A stretch of DNA of 10,809 nt from Bacteroidota bacterium (GTDB lineage Bacteria > Bacteroidota > Bacteroidia > CAMBQF01), in the NCBI GenBank assembly GCA_027483285.1, contig JAIXUZ010000316.1:1-10809 (forward strand), given 5' to 3'. The stretch's first letter is position 1. The number at the start of each line of letters is the position of its first letter. Shown one piece after another: positions 1 to 6,535 of this stretch. Position numbers and translations under genes: made by a program. The notes below the pieces were generated by a model that was not told the DNA's origin, searched no databases, and was given only the letters and a program-made list of their open reading frames with translations.

Positions 1-24
1 ATTTACAATTAGTGCCTTATGGTA

Positions 25-48
25 TTTTTAGTATACATTTACTAAAAA
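25..48 (+). promoter_or_regulatory. Operator-like perfect dyad upstream of the SDR gene
   Basis: TTTTTAGTA (25-33) and TACTAAAAA (40-48) form a perfect 9-bp inverted repeat around a 6-bp spacer, ending 18 bp before the SDR start codon. A box one mismatch away from the Bacteroidota -7 consensus TAnnTTTG (TACATTTA, 34-41) sits in the spacer, so a protein bound here would cover the promoter. No T-run follows, so it does not look like a terminator. The arrangement suits a dimeric repressor of TetR, MarR or similar type, but no regulator gene lies in the window. The dyad is directly visible; its role is inferred. Confidence 0.5.
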
Positions 49-66
49 ACATAGCAGAGGTAACCA

Positions 67-906
67 ATGCAAGATAAAATTGTTCTGATAACAGGCAGTA
101 CAGCCGGTATAGGCAAAGCCACTGCCGTAGGTTTAGCCAAGCAAGGCTATAAAGTAGTAATAGTAGGCCGCGATGCGGCTAAGGCCCAGCAAGCGGTTGA
201 TGATATAAAAGCCCAATCGGGCAGTAAAGAGGTTGATTACCTAACGGCAGACCTATCATCGCAAAAAAGTGTAAAGCAATTAGCGACTGACTTTAAAGCT
301 AAATACCCACGCTTAGACGTATTGGTCAACAATGCCGGTGCAGTATACAATAAGTATGAACTATCGGTAGATGGGATTGAAATGCAGATGGCCATTAACC
401 ATATGGCCTATTTTATATTGACGATGGAGCTGCTGAATTATATAAAACAGACATCGCCCAGCGGACGGATTGTAAACGTAGCATCACACTCGCACTACGG
501 TGGAAAGCTTGATTTTGATGATTTGTTTATGGCTAAGAATTATGGCGGGTATACCATGTACGAACGTACCAAGCTATGCAATGTATTATTTACACTGGAG
601 CTTGCAGAGCGCCTAAAAGGCAGCAACGTAACAGTAAATGCATTGCACCCCGGGGTGGTAAAAACCGATATTGGTAAAAAGCATGGCGGTTGGTTATACG
701 CGCTGGGCTGGGGCTTTTTTGCCAATTTTGGCATAAGTGTAGATAAGGGCGCTGCAACTTCTATTTACTTAGCATCATCGCCGGAGGTGGAAGGTGTAAG
801 CGGAAAATACTGGGCTAAGAGCAAGCACAAGTGGCATTCTAGATACTCGCAAACAGAGGGGCTTAAAGAGAAGCTTTGGGAGGCAACGGAGAAGCTAGTT
901 AAGTAG
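67..906 (+). CDS. Short-chain dehydrogenase/reductase (retinol dehydrogenase-like)
   Basis: Classical SDR oxidoreductase of 279 residues with a Rossmann fold. It should be cytosolic and use NAD(P)(H) on an alcohol or carbonyl substrate that cannot be named from sequence. Visible motifs are the cofactor loop TGSTAGIG (9-16), Arg35 after the second strand (suggests NADP preference), NNAG (88-91), Asn111, Ser140, the catalytic pair Tyr165/Lys169 (YERTK; Thr replaces the usual Ser before Lys), and PGxVxT (195-200). The long C-terminal segment resembles the RDH11-14/WWOX-like SDR group rather than FabG. The ATG at 67 is supported by AGAGG about 9 bp upstream and by normal spacing to the glycine motif. 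The gene is probably transcribed alone under the dyad at 25-48. Its last 12 bp overlap the 3' end of the convergent membrane-protein gene. Confidence 0.93.
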   Translation: MQDKIVLITGSTAGIGKATAVGLAKQGYKVVIVGRDAAKAQQAVDDIKAQSGSKEVDYLTADLSSQKSVKQLATDFKAKYPRLDVLVNNAGAVYNKYELSVDGIEMQMAINHMAYFILTMELLNYIKQTSPSGRIVNVASHSHYGGKLDFDDLFMAKNYGGYTMYERTKLCNVLFTLELAERLKGSNVTVNALHPGVVKTDIGKKHGGWLYALGWGFFANFGISVDKGAATSIYLASSPEVEGVSGKYWAKSKHKWHSRYSQTEGLKEKLWEATEKLVK

Positions 907-2202
907 TTTATCTACCCATTGGTTTTTAGGGAATGCATTGTCTTTTACAACCAGCAACAAAGCAATAACCAAAAAAGGCAAGGCGGGTACCTTGTAGCGA
1001 ACCAATGCCCCGACGACGGGTGTTGCTATGCCGCTAAGCACAAAGAGCACTACAACGAAGGTAATGCAGTATGGCACTAAGGGTTGGCGCAGCTTGGTCA
1101 GATCAATCTTTACCAATGCATAAATAATAAAGGCTAACAGAAAGATGTTTTCTATGGCTGCAGCCCATTCAAAGGCTGACTTAGCTTCCCAAACAAAGGG
1201 CCTGCATAGCGTATTGATAAACGCTTCGGGGGCGTTAAGCGCAAAGCTTTTAAAGGTTGGCTCCAGTTTATTTATGTGGATAATGCTGCCCGATTTCATA
1301 GAATCAGCAAGGCCCATAAAGTCGCGCTGCTTTTCTGATAACGTTTCCAGAAAATCATCCTTAGGCAATACCACCTTAATATTTACCGCCGCAATTGTGC
1401 ATACAGCTATAACAGCAAGGTATTTTAGATATACCCATTTATTGGCAGAAAGTCGAATCCAACTATAGGCAATAATGCCGGGGAACAGAGCTATGAGCAC
1501 ATACATTTTGCAGATGAACATTAGTGCTAAGGCAAAGAATAAGCCCGGCCAATGCCACCATTTACCTTTGCGGGATAGTAGTTGCTCTAAGCAAAACACA
1601 GCAGTGCCAATGGCAAAAAACAAGAGGCCTTCTTTCAACACCCCAGAGCCCCAAAACAGTACCGATGGCAACAGAAATATACCAATAGCCAACGCTTGCC
1701 TATGTTGTATTATAAAAGCTGAAAACACCTTGTATAGGGCAGTTAGCCCCATTAGTGCTATAAAGCACATAAAGACAGTATGAACGCCGATATATCCGCC
1801 GGAAAAAAGCCTTACGGCAGCATTAAAGCGGATTATGGTATGGCTGTCGTTATAGAGGTTACTCTCGTATACACGGTACCAGTTGTTCATTTGATTGTAG
1901 TACTGGTCGAAGTGAGGAGAATCGTTATTGACGCCAAAGAGCATTTGAAAATAGTCGGACGGATGGTGCCGCAGGGCATTGAACATTACCTCGCTATCGT
2001 CAAAATATTTAAACACATCGGCTGTAGTTCGCTCGGTATAATAATAAGTATAGATAGCAACCAGCGCAGTGCCTGCCAATATCTTTAATAAGAAAACACC
2101 CGACAAAAAACGGCAGCTGATGCCTGCCACCTGAAAAAAGCGGAGCTTATAAATTAAAAATATACCTAAGGCTGCATATGCCGCCGGAAGAAGTACAAAC
2201 AA
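895..2202 (-). CDS. Polytopic membrane protein, possibly polysaccharide polymerase/glycosyltransferase-like
   Basis: Inner-membrane protein of 435 residues with roughly nine to ten hydrophobic segments, around 5-20, 32-52, 138-158, 170-185, 190-208, 220-247, 258-275, 350-366, 376-393 and 403-420. A long hydrophilic loop rich in Tyr, Asn and Asp (55-125) follows the second helix. Conserved-looking motifs are STAD-like TTADVFKYFDDS (59-70), PSVLFWGSGVLKEG (179-192) and RYKVPALPF (402-410). Such an architecture (large loop, short basic motifs, many helices) recalls EpsG/Wzy polymerases and GT39-type enzymes, but I cannot assign a family firmly. The start is TTG at 2200-2202: an in-frame TAA lies three codons upstream and the next in-frame ATG is residue 74, past two helices. 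It begins 26 bp after the stop of the upstream fragment gene, so the two may be co-transcribed. It overlaps the convergent SDR gene by 12 bp. Confidence 0.82.
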   Translation of the reverse strand: MFVLLPAAYAALGIFLIYKLRFFQVAGISCRFLSGVFLLKILAGTALVAIYTYYYTERTTADVFKYFDDSEVMFNALRHHPSDYFQMLFGVNNDSPHFDQYYNQMNNWYRVYESNLYNDSHTIIRFNAAVRLFSGGYIGVHTVFMCFIALMGLTALYKVFSAFIIQHRQALAIGIFLLPSVLFWGSGVLKEGLLFFAIGTAVFCLEQLLSRKGKWWHWPGLFFALALMFICKMYVLIALFPGIIAYSWIRLSANKWVYLKYLAVIAVCTIAAVNIKVVLPKDDFLETLSEKQRDFMGLADSMKSGSIIHINKLEPTFKSFALNAPEAFINTLCRPFVWEAKSAFEWAAAIENIFLLAFIIYALVKIDLTKLRQPLVPYCITFVVVLFVLSGIATPVVGALVRYKVPALPFLVIALLLVVKDNAFPKNQWVDKLLN

Positions 2203-2228
2203 AGCGCAGTGTTATTGGGCGAAGATAG

Positions 2229-2918
2229 CTACTTGTCATATTCAAAGGAACATCCGCAGAAATAAATATCAGCAGAGAAATAGTATTTACCCATTACTCC
2301 ACATGGCAAATAACAGTTAGACATACCAAAGTTATAGATAACGCATTTGCCAAATGCAGGATATACAATTTGCTTTGCTGAGTTATATTTATTGATATTG
2401 TCTCTTGTATAAACAAGAGGCTTATCTACATTTAAATATGTGGTTAAACTATTTGCTAAAGAAAGGTATCGCGCCCAAGAATCCGGCTCAGGTTTTTTCC
2501 CGGCACACTCATACGACAGACTTAAAAAACCACCGGTTTCAAAGCAATTGCCATTTAAAGTGAATTCTATATTGCTTTGAGTAGTATCATTTCCTATACA
2601 ATTAAACTCCCGGTTTGTTTTTATAGAATAATTCAAATTATACTCGTTTTCAAGAGTAACCCTGAATGTATCATCCATTAGTTGTTCTATGAATGGCTTA
2701 ATGATGTTATTGTCTGCAAGCACCGCCTGCAAGACTGTAGGTGGATTAGCTAAATTACTGTCCGGCAATTCTGGTTTAGGAAGAGTTAATGTAGTTGTAT
2801 CATTTTCCAAAAATACGGGTGGACTATCTTCAACATAAAATTCAGGATCATTGAAGGACAATGCTAATGCATAGTTAAATGTATTGGGCCCTCCTTCCGA
2901 ACTACCGCTCACAAACAT
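2229..2918 (-). CDS. Unknown protein; 3' fragment of a probable frameshifted secreted protein
   Basis: The frame encodes 229 residues from the ATG at 2918, but it is open further upstream to a stop at 2997-2999. The extra codons read naturally (YGQDIVKDLRTTL, ITDYKI) into the ATG. This suggests the piece is the C-terminal part of the protein begun by the neighbour at 2948-3370; joining them in the T-run at 2975-2978 gives about 380 residues. The fragment is rich in Asn, Asp, Thr and Ser and has eight or more cysteines, several clustered in the last 40 residues (CVIYNFGMSNCYLPCG, then CGC). That fits a disulfide-bonded protein exported by the signal peptide of the upstream fragment. The fragment has no export signal of its own. 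I do not recognise a family. It is more AT-rich than the desulfurase and ABC genes. It could instead be a separately translated protein. Confidence 0.6.
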   Translation of the reverse strand: MFVSGSSEGGPNTFNYALALSFNDPEFYVEDSPPVFLENDTTTLTLPKPELPDSNLANPPTVLQAVLADNNIIKPFIEQLMDDTFRVTLENEYNLNYSIKTNREFNCIGNDTTQSNIEFTLNGNCFETGGFLSLSYECAGKKPEPDSWARYLSLANSLTTYLNVDKPLVYTRDNINKYNSAKQIVYPAFGKCVIYNFGMSNCYLPCGVMGKYYFSADIYFCGCSFEYDK

Positions 2919-2947
2919 TATTTTATAATCTGTTATCAGCGTTGTTC

Positions 2948-3370
2948 TTAGGTCTTTAACAATATCCTGGCCATAAAAGGAGTAAAGGAGTTCATTTTAG
3001 AAAAACCGTCATCATTAACCACCTTTTGTAAATCATCCAACACTACATATAATTTATTTTGATTTATATCGTCCTGAAAATCTTTGTTATCACTCAAAAA
3101 GATATTAATATATTTTATTCGGTTGCGGCTATTATTGGGAGAACTAATTGTTACTTCTGCAGTAAGAGAATCAATATCCTTATACACCTTTTTCCATGCA
3201 TTATACCTATAGCAACTATTGTCATTTGCTATATACCATTCCCATTCAGACAGTTTAGAAAACTCAGTTACAAAGCGGTTGTAATCATTAAATATTGCAG
3301 GCACCTTACTTTGGCTATAACACGAATGGCTGCAAAGCAAAATAATAAGCAGGGTAAATAGCCATTGCAT
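2948..3370 (-). CDS. Unknown secreted protein; 5' fragment, probably truncated by a frameshift
   Basis: The ORF encodes 140 residues and starts with a clear signal peptide: a hydrophobic core (WLFTLLIILLC, 3-13), then SHSCYSQSK, with a likely signal peptidase I cut after Gln20. The mature part is Tyr-, Asn- and Asp-rich with no recognised domain. The last eight residues (MARILLKT) follow a run of four Ts. One extra T after Phe132 would bring the reading into the frame of the 229-residue ORF downstream and give YGQDIVKDLRTT instead. I therefore read 3370-2229 as one gene of about 380 codons broken by a one-base deletion, or miscalled there. The run does not form a canonical -1 slippery heptamer in the zero frame, so programmed frameshifting is unlikely. 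No clear promoter is visible; the terminator at 3431-3459 separates it from the gene upstream. Confidence 0.6.
   Translation of the reverse strand: MQWLFTLLIILLCSHSCYSQSKVPAIFNDYNRFVTEFSKLSEWEWYIANDNSCYRYNAWKKVYKDIDSLTAEVTISSPNNSRNRIKYINIFLSDNKDFQDDINQNKLYVVLDDLQKVVNDDGFSKMNSFTPFMARILLKT
2973..2980 (-). other. Putative frameshift site (T4 run) joining two ORFs
   Basis: On the minus strand this is CCTTTTAT. The upstream frame reads CCT TTT ATG and the downstream frame reads TAT beginning at the last T of the run. A fifth T would fuse the two ORFs without a stop. The two frames overlap between 2948 and 2996, and only the downstream frame reads like ordinary protein throughout that stretch. Confidence 0.55.
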
Positions 3371-3430
3371 AAACAGGTGGTTAGAGCTTAGAATTACGGA
3401 CTAACAGGCTAAAAGTTACACCTTGTGTAA

Positions 3431-3459
3431 AACAAAAAGCCCCGCTTGGCAGGGGTTTT
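3431..3459 (-). terminator. Intrinsic terminator of the 3481-5076 gene
   Basis: Read on the minus strand, CCCC (3455-3452) pairs with GGGG (3443-3440) and an inner GC/GC pair closes a CAA loop with one bulged base. CTTTTTGTTTT follows immediately. It begins about 20 bp after the stop codon of the minus-strand gene ending at 3481. The preceding AAAA could pair with the T-tract, as in many Bacteroidota terminators. Confidence 0.72.
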
Positions 3460-3480
3460 CAAAATATGTTTTTATAAATA

Positions 3481-5076
3481 TTAGCTATTGAAAAGGGCTA
3501 CCACATCATCAACCGAATGGATGTTGCGACGGGTTAGTTTAGCTAAAAGCTTGTAGCCTAAAGTAGATTTAACCAGCATCTCGTCGAAAGACTTGGTATC
3601 TAACACAGCTACCTCGTGAGAACCGGTTACGGCAAACAAAATGTTGGTATTGCTATTGTTGTAACCTATTTTAAATAAGTCTGCAGCGTTTACAACCTGG
3701 TAAGTATTTAGGGCCCTATCGTACTGATAAAAAACAGTCGGCGCTAAGGTGTTGTTATTCTCATCAGTAAAAGTTACCGAAAGGTTAGCTGTTTGGCTAT
3801 ATGTAAGTGTTTGATTTAAACCATATAAACCCAACTCATCGATAGTAAAGCTACTTAACGAAGTAAAACCATGTGGAAGAGTAGCGGGGTCGAAAGTTTC
3901 AACTGCTTCTTCAACAACTTCATCAGCTGCACGCTTAATCCTTTTACCTGCCATAGCAGTGTATTCGTCGTACATAGCATCAGCGTTAATAGGGCTACCG
4001 TAGATATGCTCGGGCTTAACGGTAATATCAACAACCTCTGCACCATTGGTAAATATCATATGCAGTTGGCCTGAATTATCTTTCTGTAATTTAACATCAG
4101 TCCAGTAGTTGAATAAAAGGCCTTTGCCCTTACGACGAGAACCGAATGGGTTGGTGCGGTCTTTCATTAACCCTAAGCTAATCAACTTAGCGTTTTTACC
4201 AGTATATACCCATTCTACGTTATTGTAGGCCTCCATTTCAGGATACGCACGGTAGTTTAGGTACGTTTTAAAACGAAGTTCCTGTTTAAAAATATGAATG
4301 CCTTTTTTTACAGGGGCCAGTGATATATTGGTATCAAAATCCTGGTTTTTCTTTTTAGCACCTGTTTGTGGGGTTAAATGTTTAAGGCCTGAGTTTTTCA
4401 ACCTCCAGCTTTTGGTAGACTCATCTAAGCTATAAACAGAGTAGTTTCCACCACTAATAGTAGAAGCCATTAATACATCAACAGGTTTTTCGCTGTTTAG
4501 CTGTAAGGTATTGCCTTCAGAATCAAATGCTTTAAGCTCAAGCATGCCTGCGCTTTCAAAGCCATTCATAGGTACACCGCGCATAAAATATTCGGGTGCA
4601 GAATGCATCTCGCGCATAAACAGCTTTAGGTTACCTTCAGCCAACTCGCCATACTCATTAATAAAAGAGTTAGCTTTTATGTTAAGGCTGGTGCCCGTTT
4701 CCGGATTAGTAATGGTTTGTGCAGCACCGGCTGATAAAGTGTATTCTGTAAATCCAACTTTAGCCAGTTCTAAAGGCTCAGCCAATATAGTATAAGGAAA
4801 TACGGTTGAAGCCACATCATTAGTATGATCGGCTACTATATTATCTAAAACTACAAGGGTGTTGTCTACAGCGGCCTCGTCGGCATTGTTCTTAAACAAC
4901 TTGCTAAAAACCTCGTACTGGTTACTTTTAGCCGTTGGCACAAAACTTTTATATTCCTGCTTGCTTTGGTGCTTAACCGCTACACCGCCATTAATACCTT
5001 TATTGTAAAAGGCAGTGTAAATAAGCAAACCAGCGCTTGCCGCTACAAAAAATCCTGTTAGTAAATGTTTCTTCAT
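3481..5076 (-). CDS. Uncharacterised exported or membrane-anchored protein
   Basis: From the ATG at 5076 this encodes 531 residues starting MKKHLLTGFFVAASAGLLIY, a good N-terminal signal peptide or signal anchor. The frame is open for 35 more codons up to 5181, but those residues are basic, not hydrophobic, and would bury the signal, so I prefer 5076. No named domain is recognised. Residues about 110-210 (ITNPETGTSLNIKANSF, then MREMHSAPEYFMRGVPM and FESAGMLELKAFD) match a style I associate with Bacteroidota envelope proteins, in which a beta-sandwich segment of the type NAF..G..V.G.V...REF is followed by GIPM and SAGMFELRA. A second motif, FTIDELGLYGLNQ (near residue 430), also recurs in such proteins. 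It probably sits in the periplasm or at the outer surface. The gene has its own terminator and is divergent from the desulfurase. No clean TAnnTTTG box is seen before it. Confidence 0.8.
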   Translation of the reverse strand: MKKHLLTGFFVAASAGLLIYTAFYNKGINGGVAVKHQSKQEYKSFVPTAKSNQYEVFSKLFKNNADEAAVDNTLVVLDNIVADHTNDVASTVFPYTILAEPLELAKVGFTEYTLSAGAAQTITNPETGTSLNIKANSFINEYGELAEGNLKLFMREMHSAPEYFMRGVPMNGFESAGMLELKAFDSEGNTLQLNSEKPVDVLMASTISGGNYSVYSLDESTKSWRLKNSGLKHLTPQTGAKKKNQDFDTNISLAPVKKGIHIFKQELRFKTYLNYRAYPEMEAYNNVEWVYTGKNAKLISLGLMKDRTNPFGSRRKGKGLLFNYWTDVKLQKDNSGQLHMIFTNGAEVVDITVKPEHIYGSPINADAMYDEYTAMAGKRIKRAADEVVEEAVETFDPATLPHGFTSLSSFTIDELGLYGLNQTLTYSQTANLSVTFTDENNNTLAPTVFYQYDRALNTYQVVNAADLFKIGYNNSNTNILFAVTGSHEVAVLDTKSFDEMLVKSTLGYKLLAKLTRRNIHSVDDVVALFNS

Positions 5077-5185
5077 CCGCAAATCAATTGGGTGCGATTT
5101 GTTTATAATTCTTAGCAAATTACGAAGAATTTTCGACTCACGCAAGTTATAACATTGAGTTATGAGCACAGAAGTTAACAAATTA

Positions 5186-5201
5186 TATCAAAGCGTTGAT
5201 A
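5186..5201. promoter_or_regulatory. Small dyad in the divergent intergenic region
   Basis: TATCAA (5186-5191) and TTGATA (5196-5201) form a perfect 6-bp inverted repeat with spacer AGCG. It lies between the divergent exported-protein and desulfurase genes. A second short dyad (CATAC 5246-5250, GTATG 5256-5260) surrounds the -33 TTG of the desulfurase promoter. Either could bind a regulator; arms this short also arise by chance in AT-rich DNA. Confidence 0.25.
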
Positions 5202-5252
5202 ATAAGTGCTTTACAAAAACACCTAATACACTTTAAGAAATATGACATACTA

Positions 5253-5279
5253 TTGGTATGCTTACTATGTCTACCTTTG
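5253..5279 (+). promoter_or_regulatory. Bacteroidota-type promoter of the cysteine desulfurase
   Basis: An exact match to the -7 consensus TAnnTTTG (TACCTTTG, 5272-5279) lies 16 bp downstream of a TTG (5253-5255) that can serve as the -33 element. Only eight bases separate the box from the ATG at 5288, so the predicted transcript start falls within a few bases of the start codon. The mRNA should be leaderless or nearly so. Confidence 0.65.
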
Positions 5280-5287
5280 CAAGGTAA

Positions 5288-6442
5288 ATGAGTGCACAAG
5301 CTCCTATATATCTTGATTATAACGCTACAACGCCTTTAGAACCAATGGTTTTAGAGGCAATGCTTCCTTATTTTACCCATAAGTTTGGCAATGCAGCCAG
5401 CAACAGCCACAACTTTGGTTGGCAAGCTACCGATGCCGTAAAAACAGCGCGGGAGCAGGTTGCAAGCCTTATAAACGCTACACCGCAAGAGGTTTACTTT
5501 ACATCGGGGAGTACAGAGGGGCTGAACATGGCTTTGAAAGGGTTAGCCGAAGCGTACAAGCAAAAGGGAAACCACATAATTACCTGCAAATCAGAGCATA
5601 AGGCAGTTTTAGATGTTTGTCATAGGCTTGAAAAACAAGGCTGCGAAATCACCTATCTGAGTGTTGACCAATTGGGCGGGGTAAATTTAACAGAGCTAAA
5701 ATCCGCTATTAAAGCGACAACCATAGGCATTTGTCTTATGTATGCCAATAACGAGACGGGCACTTTACATCCCGTAGCCGAAATTGGGCAAATTGCTACC
5801 GACCATAACCTGGTATTTATATGCGATGCTACCCAGGCAGTTGGCAAAGTTCCGATTGATGTTACAAAGGACAATATCCATGTGCTGGTACTATCAGCCC
5901 ATAAGTTTTACGGACCTAAGGGAGTAGGCGCAATTTATGTGCGCCGTAAAAACCCACGCGTGACACTTATACCGCAAATAGACGGTGGCGGGCACGAGAA
6001 TGGGCTGCGCTCAGGCACCCTTAACGTTCCGGGGATTGTGGGATTGGGTGCTGCCGCTGCGCTTGCGCTGGAGGAGCGAGAAGCGAGGAGCGAGGAGCGG
6101 ATTACTATGCTAAGAAACAAACTTGAGAAAGAACTTTTAACTATTGGCGGTATTACCATTAATGGCGATACCCAACACCGCTTACCCAATACCCTTAACA
6201 TTTGTATTGAGGGTATAAAATCAGAACAACTGATAACCCGCGTACCGCAACTGGCAATGGCTACCGGCTCGGCGTGTACGTCTGCCCTACCCCAGCCCAG
6301 CCATGTGTTACTGGCTATGGGTTTAACCGAGGAACAAGCTTATTCATCGCTCCGCCTGAGTATTGGCAGGTTTACTACGGAGCAGGAGATTGACAGGGCG
6401 GTAGAGTTGTTATCTGAAGCAATTAAAAAGCTAAGGCCCTAG
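5288..6442 (+). CDS. Cysteine desulfurase, group I IscS/NifS-like
   Basis: PLP-dependent class V aminotransferase-fold enzyme of 384 residues that takes sulfur from L-cysteine, releasing alanine and carrying a persulfide for Fe-S clusters and thio-modified tRNA. Key sites are all present: YLDYNATTP (8-16), the PLP phosphate-binding SGST (73-76), His104 in SEHKAV, Asn/Glu in ANNETG (153-158), Asp180 and Gln183 (CDATQAVGK), the Schiff-base Lys206 in SAHK, GGGHENGLRSGT (233-244), and the catalytic Cys330 in GSACTS. The short catalytic loop marks group I rather than SufS. From memory, E. coli IscS has H104, D180, Q183, K206 and C328, so the numbering agrees almost residue for residue. The ATG at 5288 is the only start that fits both length and promoter. 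No iscU, iscA or sufB lies nearby, so its scaffold partner is elsewhere. Residues 262-271 are encoded by a GAGCGAGG-type microrepeat. Confidence 0.96.
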   Translation: MSAQAPIYLDYNATTPLEPMVLEAMLPYFTHKFGNAASNSHNFGWQATDAVKTAREQVASLINATPQEVYFTSGSTEGLNMALKGLAEAYKQKGNHIITCKSEHKAVLDVCHRLEKQGCEITYLSVDQLGGVNLTELKSAIKATTIGICLMYANNETGTLHPVAEIGQIATDHNLVFICDATQAVGKVPIDVTKDNIHVLVLSAHKFYGPKGVGAIYVRRKNPRVTLIPQIDGGGHENGLRSGTLNVPGIVGLGAAAALALEEREARSEERITMLRNKLEKELLTIGGITINGDTQHRLPNTLNICIEGIKSEQLITRVPQLAMATGSACTSALPQPSHVLLAMGLTEEQAYSSLRLSIGRFTTEQEIDRAVELLSEAIKKLRP

Positions 6443-6444
6443 TT

Positions 6445-6530
6445 GTCATCCCTGCGAAAGCAGGGATCTCCTAAGATGATAGCTATCCTTATAGGTACAG
6501 TCGGAGATCCCGCATCAAGTGCGGGATGAC
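6445..6530. repeat. 86-bp palindromic REP/MITE-like element between convergent genes
   Basis: The ends are the inverted repeats GTCATCCC (6445-6452) and GGGATGAC (6523-6530). Each end also folds alone: ATCCCTGC (6448-6455), loop GAAA, GCAGGGAT (6460-6467); and ATCCCGCA (6507-6514), loop TCAAG, TGCGGGAT (6520-6527). GGGATCTCC (6463-6471) pairs with GGAGATCCC (6503-6511), so two alternative folds exist: twin hairpins or one long arm. It starts two bases after the desulfurase stop and ends five bases before the ABC-gene stop. GTCATCCC-type elements are widely dispersed in bacterial genomes (recollection, not a search). It may act as a bidirectional transcript end or mRNA 3' stabiliser. No T-run is present. 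Confidence 0.8.
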
Positions 6531-6535
6531 TTCAA

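Noticed and set aside
1145..2088. Three consecutive plus-strand ORFs of about 100 codons each
   Set aside because: They are antisense to the membrane-protein gene, whose frame shows coherent hydrophobic helices. The antisense translations have random composition and no domain.
2973..2980. Programmed -1 frameshift joining the two ORFs
   Set aside because: The zero-frame codons CCT TTT do not make an X XXY YYZ heptamer. I did not identify a downstream stem-loop, but did not fold the region. A one-base indel or sequencing error is simpler.
5077..5181. Longer start for the exported protein at 5181
   Set aside because: The extra 35 residues are basic and would place the signal peptide internally; MKKHLLTGFF at 5076 is a typical export start.
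5186..5201. Strong operator in the divergent region
   Set aside because: Only 6-bp arms in AT-rich DNA; retained as a low-confidence feature, not as a finding.
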